Positions 1 to 5,627 of a stretch of 6,828 bases of DNA are shown here, piece by piece; within the stretch, counting starts at the first letter, position 1, and the number at the start of each line of letters is the position of its first letter. The notes under the pieces are model-generated. The model ran no database searches and had not been told where the DNA came from. It saw nothing but the letters and a program-made list of their open reading frames with translations. Position numbers and translations under genes: made by a program. Source of the DNA: Cyclobacteriaceae bacterium (GTDB taxonomy: Bacteria; Bacteroidota; Bacteroidia; Cytophagales; Cyclobacteriaceae); the NCBI GenBank assembly GCA_030637245.1, contig DAOVVI010000083.1:1-6828 (forward strand), in the 5' to 3' direction.

Positions 1-315
1 CCATTTAATCACTAAAATATTCTTACCTAAATTCACAATTTCCTTATAATCATAATTTGTTTGATTTTGTATGGATTTTTCATGAATTGAAATGAAAGAA
101 AGGTCATTTACATAATGTAAAAACTGAATATGCAGAGGTTTGTCCAGCCCAAGTTCTTTTGTGATAGATTTCCTGGTACTTATGTCACTTCTTTGCCCGG
201 CAATTAAAGAAACAGGATCACCAGGTAAGGCATGAAACAAAAGAAAAATAACTACCACAACGCCAAATAGAACTAGAATTCCATAACCGGTTCTCTTTAA
301 TAAAAATCTCAACAT
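1..315 (-). CDS. OppB/DppB-type ABC transporter permease, N-terminal part (runs off left edge)
   Basis: This is the first 105 codons of an inner-membrane permease of the dipeptide/oligopeptide/nickel ABC importer family; the 3' part lies outside the window. The ATG is at 315-313 and the frame stays open to base 1. The N-terminus MLRFLLKRTGYGILVLFG leads into one strongly hydrophobic helix (about residues 10-30), followed by the family hallmark LPGDP (residues 30-34) and then ELGLDKPLHIQFL, the usual 'LGLDKP..Q' segment before the second membrane helix. The remaining visible residues are periplasmic-loop-like and not diagnostic. The start lies 6 nt after the stop of the DoxX-like gene, so the two are probably co-transcribed. 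The full protein would be expected to have about six helices and to work with a second permease, ATPases and a binding protein, none of which is visible here. The family is clear; the substrate cannot be told. Confidence 0.85.
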   Translation of the reverse strand, partial: MLRFLLKRTGYGILVLFGVVVVIFLLFHALPGDPVSLIAGQRSDISTRKSITKELGLDKPLHIQFLHYVNDLSFISIHEKSIQNQTNYDYKEIVNLGKNILVIKW

Positions 316-321
316 GGAGAA

Positions 322-1413
322 TTAATTTAGTAATCCAATTATTTCTTCTTTTGCAGGAATATCATTATTGTGCCATTTCCCAAGAATAATTCCGTCTTTA
401 ATCAATATCAATCCGGGATTTGCGCGGATCATAGCTTTAATAACTGTGCCATCAGCATAGTAATACGGTAAGGCTATTTGGTATTCATGCCTGAAATTCT
501 CATAAGTAGCTTCATCATTAGCCGTAATTATCCATGATGTCACATCATTTTTAATCTCATCAGCTAACATATTAATTTCACTTATTTTTTTATATCTCGA
601 TTTATTTACATCACTAAAAAGTATTAGTAATTTAATACCGCTAAATGTTTCTTCAGTAAAATCTCCATCCTCATTCCACACATTATAATCTGTGATTTTG
701 GGCTCTGCTTCAGGATTTAGAAGGACCATCTCGATAAAATTGTAACTCGTATCAGTTGGATAATTCTCAAAATCAAATCTTTCACCATCCTTTTCCATTA
801 TATATTTATATCGAAAATCTTCTGTTGGCTGCATGGAAGCTTTTATATCTGCACCAATTTTATAAGGTCTGAAATCAATTGGTGGTAAATGTTCTATTGC
901 GTAATAAGCAATAACTAAGTTTAATACTAGAACAACTCCCATGATAATGTTGCCCGTCATTTTGGTAAATGCCGGCTGATAGGTTTTCTTTCTAACAAAA
1001 ATGAATAATGTCAATACTAAAAGAATAATATCCTTAAAGAAGGATTGCCATGGAGTCAGAGGGATTGCATCTCCAAAACATCCACAATCTGTTACTTTAT
1101 CAAATGCCGCAGAGTAAAATGTAAGAAAGCCAAAAAAAACAATTAGCAATATGAGTATCCAGGAAGTCAGTTTCATTCTGTAATTTATTAAAACTGCTAC
1201 TCCCAACAATACTTCAAGAATTACTACAAATAAACCAATATAAAGTGCAAAAGGCACCATATAATGAAAAAGTGAGGATATATCATTGGAAAAGACCTCG
1301 AAATACTCCTCCATTTTAATGGCAGTACCCATTGGATCATTCAGCTTCACCAGGCCAGAAAAAATAAATAGCAAACCAACAAACCATCTAATAACCTTAT
1401 CTGCAATATTCAT
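322..1413 (-). CDS. DoxX/MauE-like membrane protein with C-terminal thioredoxin-like domain (BT_3928-type)
   Basis: A 363-residue protein of the kind annotated in Bacteroidota as DoxX family or BT_3928 family; no reaction is established. The N-terminal half is a membrane bundle with hydrophobic segments near residues 6-24, 54-76, 84-103, 124-141 and 152-172. Between the third and fourth helices is the cysteine motif DCGCFG (109-114), followed by PLTPWQSFFKD, typical of MauE/DoxX-like redox-associated membrane proteins. After a linker (FRPYKIG, 181-187), residues about 258-363 look like a thioredoxin fold: a strand KLLILF, a helix, then RANPGLILIKDG (330-341), where P333 sits like the cis-proline. 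The CxxC expected after the first strand is absent (SDVNKS, 267-272), so this domain is probably not a classical thiol oxidoreductase. The ATG lies 3 nt after the original stop of the DUF1599 pseudogene, and the next gene starts 6 nt downstream, so the layout is operon-like. A role in membrane or envelope redox or folding is inference only. Confidence 0.85.
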   Translation of the reverse strand: MNIADKVIRWFVGLLFIFSGLVKLNDPMGTAIKMEEYFEVFSNDISSLFHYMVPFALYIGLFVVILEVLLGVAVLINYRMKLTSWILILLIVFFGFLTFYSAAFDKVTDCGCFGDAIPLTPWQSFFKDIILLVLTLFIFVRKKTYQPAFTKMTGNIIMGVVLVLNLVIAYYAIEHLPPIDFRPYKIGADIKASMQPTEDFRYKYIMEKDGERFDFENYPTDTSYNFIEMVLLNPEAEPKITDYNVWNEDGDFTEETFSGIKLLILFSDVNKSRYKKISEINMLADEIKNDVTSWIITANDEATYENFRHEYQIALPYYYADGTVIKAMIRANPGLILIKDGIILGKWHNNDIPAKEEIIGLLN

Positions 1414-1416
1414 GAA

Positions 1417-1951
1417 CTAAAAATTTAATTTTATCAAACAAAAAACAGCAAAATTCATTATGCCCTGATAATTTGCTTTTATATCTTCTGAAATAATCGT
1501 ATTCCCTTAATTTTTCTAAATCAGCCTCACTCAAAGTGTTTTCATCATGATAATATCCGTCATCAAACTTACCCTCATTTTTCTCCAGGTTTCATCGTAA
1601 TTTATTATTTTCATGAAGCGCCATGGTCACATATTCAGTTTTGTTATATAGCTGTTCAATCTCTTAAAATTTCATTACCAATGGTACTCCTGATGGCAAT
1701 TTCAATTGCATGATTGTCATAATGCAATAGTTCGCAATTCTCAAAAACTCTTTGGGAATATCATCATCAATGTTTTGAAATCCTTTCTCCTGAATTGATC
1801 TTATTTGCCGAGCTTCGATCATTATTTGATTTGTGATTGACGAAAGTCCCAATATCCTCCTAGCTGTCCCATAATCACGTGTTCTCTTCTTAAATACTTC
1901 TTTGCAGGCCTTTATAACTTCTTTATATTCGCTTATTGTTTTGTTGGTCAA
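1417..1951 (-). pseudogene. Degenerate two-domain DUF1599 gene (four premature stops and one frameshift)
   Basis: The gene reads from a TTG at 1951 for 95 codons, then stops at TAA 1666-1664. The intact part covers the first DUF1599 domain (about residues 5-85: DYGTARRILGLSS, IRSIQEKG, FLRIANYCIMTIMQLKL). Beyond the stop the same frame continues recognisably (EIEQLYNKTEYVTMALHENNK). A one-base shift near 1600 then gives the second domain: YDETWRKMRVSLMTDIIMM, stop TGA (1533-1531), VRLI, stop TAG (1518-1516), KN, stop TAA (1509-1507), GNTIISEDIKANYQG, IMNFAVFCLIKLNF, and the original stop TAG (1419-1417). The two domains align with each other. The first copy has Arg31 where the second keeps Trp, and Asn41 where the second keeps Asp, so the open part may be damaged too. 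Family members in Bacteroidota are usually about twice this ORF's length with both domains in one frame. DUF1599 has been linked by name to nucleotide-modification-associated domains, but its function is not established. The truncated 95-residue product could still be made; I think it is more likely non-functional. Confidence 0.88.
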
Positions 1952-1971
1952 AATGTCCTTTTCTAAGTTTA
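1940..1971 (+). promoter_or_regulatory. Candidate Bacteroidota-type promoter for folP-cdaA
   Basis: TTTG at 1940-1943 is followed by a 20-nt spacer and then TAAGTTTA at 1964-1971. This fits the Bacteroidota primary sigma pattern TTTG / 19-21 nt / TAnnTTTG with one mismatch (final A instead of G). Transcription would start near 1976-1979, leaving a short leader of about 15 nt before the folP TTG at 1994. The -33 element lies inside the first codons of the divergent DUF1599 pseudogene. In such A+T-rich DNA a chance match is possible. Confidence 0.45.
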
Positions 1972-1993
1972 CAATTAAAAATTTTATAATTAA
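1952..1993. promoter_or_regulatory. 42-bp divergent intergenic region between the DUF1599 pseudogene and folP
   Basis: This very A+T-rich spacer separates the only divergent gene pair in the window, so it should hold or overlap promoters in both directions. The rightward promoter candidate is described separately. For the leftward group the best match I see is TATCTTTC at 2009-2002, inside folP, but no TTTG lies at the right distance upstream of it, so I do not call a leftward promoter. No clear Shine-Dalgarno sequence precedes either start, as is usual in Bacteroidota. Confidence 0.5.
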
Positions 1994-2851
1994 TTGGCGT
2001 CGAAAGATAAAGTATTTTATTCAAAAAATACACTTAACGTAAATGGAAATCTAATTGATCTATCCTCTCCAAAAATTATGGGGATTCTCAATGTAACAAA
2101 TGATTCTTTCTTTGATGGGGGTAAATATTTGAATGAAAAAGAAATATTTCACCAAACTGAAAAACTTATTCGGGAGGGAGCTGATATAATTGATGTTGGT
2201 GGATATTCATCGCGGCCCGGGGCAAGGCATATTGATGAAGAATTGGAAACTGAAAGAGTATTGAGGGGAATACATATCATCCGAACTATTTCAAAAGACA
2301 TTCCTGTCTCCGTGGATACCTTCAGGGCCAATGTGGCCAGAAAATCGATAGATGCCGGTGCTGGATTAATCAACGACATCTCTGGCGGGAATCTTGACAA
2401 AAAAATGCTTCAAACGATTTCAGAATATAATGTGTCTTATATAGTGATGCATATGGTAGGAACTCCTCAAAATATGGCAAAAAATATCGTGTATGAAAAT
2501 ATTTTATTAGAAATAGTTAATTTTTTTAGCAAAAAACTTAAGGAATTAACACAATTTGGCATAAAAGATGTTATTATTGATGTAGGCTTTGGATTTTCAA
2601 AGACGACCCTTCAAAATTATAATTTATTAAGTCATTTTGAGTGTTTTCGGTTTTTGAACTCTCCTATTTTAGTGGGAATTTCCAGAAAATCCATGATCTA
2701 TAAGGTTTTAAAAACAAATCCTGAGAAAGCATTGACCGGAACTTCTGTATTGAATGCCATTTCATTGTTGAAAGGGGCTGGTATTCTCAGAGTGCATGAT
2801 GTAAAAGAGGCAAAAGAAGTGATAGACCTAATTAATTTAATTACCAATTGA
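1994..2851 (+). CDS. folP: Dihydropteroate synthase
   Basis: A 285-residue cytoplasmic enzyme of folate synthesis. It joins 6-hydroxymethyl-7,8-dihydropterin pyrophosphate to p-aminobenzoate to give 7,8-dihydropteroate, and is the sulfonamide target. The TIM-barrel motifs appear in order: MGILNVTNDSFFDGG (29-43), GADIIDVGGYSSRPGA (62-77), SVDTF (106-110), NDISGG (127-132), MHMVGTPQNM (152-161), DVGFGFSKT (196-204, with the pterin-site Lys203), GISRKSMI (228-235) and LRVHDV (265-270). Two positions differ from the commonest form: Asn36 where NVTPDSF is usual, and Val197 where DPGFGF is usual. Neither is a catalytic residue. The start is taken as TTG at 1994 because an in-frame TAA lies directly before it, and the resulting N-terminus (about 28 residues before MGILN) is normal for the family. 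The 3' end overlaps the cdaA start by 4 nt (TTGA), suggesting one transcript and coupled translation. Length and all motifs are complete. Confidence 0.96.
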   Translation: MASKDKVFYSKNTLNVNGNLIDLSSPKIMGILNVTNDSFFDGGKYLNEKEIFHQTEKLIREGADIIDVGGYSSRPGARHIDEELETERVLRGIHIIRTISKDIPVSVDTFRANVARKSIDAGAGLINDISGGNLDKKMLQTISEYNVSYIVMHMVGTPQNMAKNIVYENILLEIVNFFSKKLKELTQFGIKDVIIDVGFGFSKTTLQNYNLLSHFECFRFLNSPILVGISRKSMIYKVLKTNPEKALTGTSVLNAISLLKGAGILRVHDVKEAKEVIDLINLITN

Positions 2852-3759
2852 TACTACTTTTTAACATCGGTTTTCTTGAAATAAGCTGGGTAGATATTAT
2901 CGATATTATCGCGGTGACGCTACTTTTATATCAGGTTTATAAGCTGATGAAAGGAAGTATTGCTTCAAAAGTATTTCTTGGATTTATTTTCCTTTATCTG
3001 ACTTATTTGATGGTAAATGCAGCTAAGATGGAATTACTCTCAGCTATCTTAGGACAATTTATGGGAGTGGGTGTATTGGCTCTGATTATTCTGTTTAGTC
3101 CGGAAATCAGAAAGTTTTTATTGCTCATTGGGAAATCCACAACGTTTAACCGGGAAAACTTTTTTAAGAATTTGCCTTGGAAAAAGAATGAAAATAGTGA
3201 TCAGTTTGACGTGAATCCAGTTATTGACGCAGCAAAAACTCTTGGCGGATCATATACGGGAGCATTAATTGTTTTCTCAAGAGAATCAGAACTAAAGTTT
3301 TATGTTGATTCAGGTGACCGAATAGATGGTGAAATATCAAAAAGGCTTCTTATTTCCATATTTAATAAAAACAGTCCACTTCATGATGGAGCTGTAATCA
3401 TTTCTAATGGACGTATTGCTGCGGCAAGGTGTATTTTACCGGTAAGCGATTTGGAAAATCTGCCTGCACAATTTGGCCTTCGTCATAGAGCTGCTATTGG
3501 GATGAGTGAAACAACTGACACCCTTGTCCTTGTTGTTTCTGAAGAAACCGGACAGATGTCTATAGTAAGAACAGGGAAAATCCATCATAACATGTCAATT
3601 CAGGAAATACGTAAAATGATCAATGATTATTTCCTTGAAGAACGTGAGTCAAGAATTAATACACCAAAAACCAAATTTGAGATAATACTTGAGGAAGAAT
3701 TAAAAAGTGAAAATGAACAAACGGAAGATGAATCACAGGAAAAAACCAGCCTGATATAA
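2848..3759 (+). CDS. cdaA: Membrane-bound diadenylate cyclase (c-di-AMP synthase)
   Basis: A 303-residue CdaA-type enzyme that condenses two ATP into cyclic di-AMP, a second messenger tied to osmolyte and potassium balance and cell-wall stability. Three membrane helices fill the N-terminus (about residues 14-31, 41-58 and 63-84), followed by SPEIRKFLLLIG and a linker. The DAC domain (about 122-265) carries SPLHDGAVI with the catalytic DGA (180-182) and GLRHRAAIG with RHR (212-214). It also has SEETG (231-235). A charged, Glu-rich tail (about 282-298) ends the protein. The start is TTG at 2848-2850, sharing bases with the folP TGA; it gives an N-terminus (MILLFNIGFLEISW) like those of Bacteroidota homologues. 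The gene lies downstream of folP, not in the cdaA-cdaR-glmM operon known from Firmicutes, and no cdaR is visible. Its stop is 2 bp from the stop of convergent glmS. All key residues are present, so it should be active. Confidence 0.95.
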   Translation: MILLFNIGFLEISWVDIIDIIAVTLLLYQVYKLMKGSIASKVFLGFIFLYLTYLMVNAAKMELLSAILGQFMGVGVLALIILFSPEIRKFLLLIGKSTTFNRENFFKNLPWKKNENSDQFDVNPVIDAAKTLGGSYTGALIVFSRESELKFYVDSGDRIDGEISKRLLISIFNKNSPLHDGAVIISNGRIAAARCILPVSDLENLPAQFGLRHRAAIGMSETTDTLVLVVSEETGQMSIVRTGKIHHNMSIQEIRKMINDYFLEERESRINTPKTKFEIILEEELKSENEQTEDESQEKTSLI

Positions 3760-3761
3760 AC

Positions 3762-5600
3762 TTATTCTACGGTCACGGATTTTGCTAAATTCCGTGGTTG
3801 GTCCACATTACATCCTCGTAAATCGGCAATATAATATGATAACAATTGAAGCGGTATCACAGATACCAAAGGCATTAATGCTTCATGGGTGATAGGTACC
3901 TCTAATATATAGTCGGCAATTTTTGGAATTAAAACATCTCCTTTGCTGATAATAGCAATCACTTTACCTTTTCTCGCTTTCACTTCCTGGATATTGGATA
4001 TGATTTTATCGTAAGAACTATCTTTTGTCGCAATGAACACTACAGGCATCTCTTCGTCGATAAGTGCAATAGGGCCATGTTTCATCTCTGCTGCAGGGTA
4101 ACCTTCAGCATGGATATAAGATATTTCTTTCAACTTTAAAGCACCTTCCAGTGCTACAGGAAAATTGTAGCCCCTCCCCAAATATAGAAAATTAGTAGCT
4201 GTCTTAAATCTATCGGCAATAATTTTTGATTTTTGATCCAGTTTCAAAGCTGTTTCTACTTTTTCTGGAATTATTTCCAATTCAGTTAGTAATTCATGGT
4301 ATTTGGTTTCAGAGATCGTTCCTTTTTTATAGGCAACAACCAACGCAATCATTGACAAAACAGTAACCTGAGCTGTAAAAGCCTTAGTGCTTGCTACTCC
4401 AATCTCAGGTCCCGCATGAATGTAGGCTCCTTCATGAGTTGCTCTTGCAATTGATGATCCAACTACATTTACCACTCCAAAAATTATCGCTCCTACAGAT
4501 TTAGCCAATTCAATGGCTGCAAGTGTATCCGCAGTTTCGCCTGATTGAGAAATAGCTATGATTACATCGCTTTCACGAATCACAGGATTTCTGTATCTGA
4601 ATTCCGAAGCATATTCCACCTCAACAGGTACACGACACCATTCCTCAAAAAAATATTCAGCTACCAATCCTGCATGCCATGATGTTCCACAAGCTATTAT
4701 TATAATCCTATCCGCATTAACTAGCTTATTTACATATTCACGTATTCCTCCTAAAACTAAATGCCCTTTTGCTGCAATTAGTCTTCCCCTCATGGAGTCA
4801 CTAATTGATTTGGGCTGCTCAAAGATTTCTTTAAGCATAAAATGTTTGAACCCTCCCTTTTCGATAGCTTCTAACTCAATGTCAATTGTCTGGATGTAAG
4901 GATTCGTAGGCACATCCTCAATATTTTTTAGCTTCAACCCATCTTTTCTGATAACAGCTATTTCATGGTCATTCAGATATACGACTTCTTTTGTATATTC
5001 AATAATCGGCGTTGCGTCAGACGCTATAAAATATTCCCCTTTCCCTACACCTATAACTAATGGACTGCTTTTTCGGGCAGCTATCAAAAGATCCGGGTCA
5101 TTTTGATCAATAATGACAATAGCATAAGCGCCTACTATTTTGGTTAATGCCAACCTAACTGCCTCGTCAAGATCACAATTATTGTTCCTTCTAATATCTT
5201 CAATAAAGTGAATAACAACTTCTGAGTCTGTTTCACTCCTGAATTCATGCCCTTTGCTAATTAATTCTTGTTTTAGAGAACTATAGTTTTCTATTACTCC
5301 ATTATGAATTAAGGACAGAGATCCATCAAACGACAAATGCGGGTGTGCATTATTATCGGTAGGTTCACCGTGCGTAGCCCACCTGGTATGTCCTATTCCG
5401 GTTCCACCTGTCAGGTCTTTTCCTACGGTATATGTTTCCAGATCAGAAACCTTCCCTTGTCTTTTATACAGCTTTATTTGATTGTCAGTAGCAAGAGCTA
5501 TTCCGGCGCTGTCATATCCACGATATTCCAGTCTTTTCAATCCTTTTATAATGATTTCATAGGCGTTGCGCTCGCCCAGATATGCAACGATTCCACACAT
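3762..5600 (-). CDS. glmS: Glutamine--fructose-6-phosphate aminotransferase (isomerizing)
   Basis: A 612-residue cytoplasmic enzyme that makes glucosamine-6-phosphate from fructose-6-phosphate and glutamine, the first step towards UDP-GlcNAc for peptidoglycan and lipopolysaccharide. The N-terminal glutaminase domain starts at the nucleophile Cys2 (MCGIVAYLG), exposed after Met removal. It contains YRGYDSAG (26-33), HTRWATHGEP (71-80), HNG (99-101) and SETDSE (122-127). Two SIS domains follow. The first (about 288-430) has ACGTSWHAG (303-311), SQSGETADT (351-359) and GVASTKAFTAQ (401-411). The second (about 460-600) has GRGYNFPVALEGALKLKE and HAEGYPAAEMKHGPIALID. The C-terminus DQPRNLAKSVTVE has Lys607 in the place of the Schiff-base lysine. 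The length matches full GlmS. The ATG at 5600-5598 must be the true start because Cys has to be residue 2. The DUF4270 gene ends 27 bp upstream, so they may be co-transcribed. No glmS ribozyme is possible here: that gap is too short. Confidence 0.98.
   Translation of the reverse strand: MCGIVAYLGERNAYEIIIKGLKRLEYRGYDSAGIALATDNQIKLYKRQGKVSDLETYTVGKDLTGGTGIGHTRWATHGEPTDNNAHPHLSFDGSLSLIHNGVIENYSSLKQELISKGHEFRSETDSEVVIHFIEDIRRNNNCDLDEAVRLALTKIVGAYAIVIIDQNDPDLLIAARKSSPLVIGVGKGEYFIASDATPIIEYTKEVVYLNDHEIAVIRKDGLKLKNIEDVPTNPYIQTIDIELEAIEKGGFKHFMLKEIFEQPKSISDSMRGRLIAAKGHLVLGGIREYVNKLVNADRIIIIACGTSWHAGLVAEYFFEEWCRVPVEVEYASEFRYRNPVIRESDVIIAISQSGETADTLAAIELAKSVGAIIFGVVNVVGSSIARATHEGAYIHAGPEIGVASTKAFTAQVTVLSMIALVVAYKKGTISETKYHELLTELEIIPEKVETALKLDQKSKIIADRFKTATNFLYLGRGYNFPVALEGALKLKEISYIHAEGYPAAEMKHGPIALIDEEMPVVFIATKDSSYDKIISNIQEVKARKGKVIAIISKGDVLIPKIADYILEVPITHEALMPLVSVIPLQLLSYYIADLRGCNVDQPRNLAKSVTVE
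3774..3796. terminator. Hairpin at the convergent cdaA/glmS 3' ends (possible terminator)
   Basis: CACGGA (3774-3779) pairs with TCCGTG (3791-3796). After one T-T mismatch, TTT (3781-3783) pairs with AAA (3787-3789) around a 3-base loop. It lies inside the last codons of glmS, just past the cdaA stop. There is no run of T after it on the plus strand and only mixed A/T sequence after it on the minus strand, so it is not a standard intrinsic terminator. The bases also encode the conserved GlmS end (PRNLAKSV), so the symmetry may be accidental. Confidence 0.25.
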
Positions 5601-5627
5601 GGCAAGGTAGTTGTTTTGATTAATAAA

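Noticed and set aside
1414..1663. Apparent 250-bp intergenic gap between the 95-codon ORF and the DoxX-like gene.
   Set aside because: Reading it on the minus strand gives a clear second DUF1599 domain broken by stops and a frameshift, so it is pseudogene sequence and not an intergenic or ncRNA region.
1417..1666. Stop-codon readthrough or programmed frameshifting producing a full DUF1599 protein.
   Set aside because: It would need readthrough of TAA, TGA, TAG and TAA plus a frameshift, with no slippery site or structure seen; decay is much simpler.
2149..2400. Minus-strand open frame of 83 codons.
   Set aside because: It lies fully inside folP, whose protein motifs are unmistakable; the frame is a shadow with no recognisable protein.
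4558..4899. Plus-strand open frame of 113 codons.
   Set aside because: It is antisense within glmS, covering conserved SIS-domain codons; no family resemblance.
5601..5627. Possible glmS ribozyme or riboswitch before glmS.
   Set aside because: Only 27 bp separate the genes, far too short for the ribozyme, and no matching sequence is seen.
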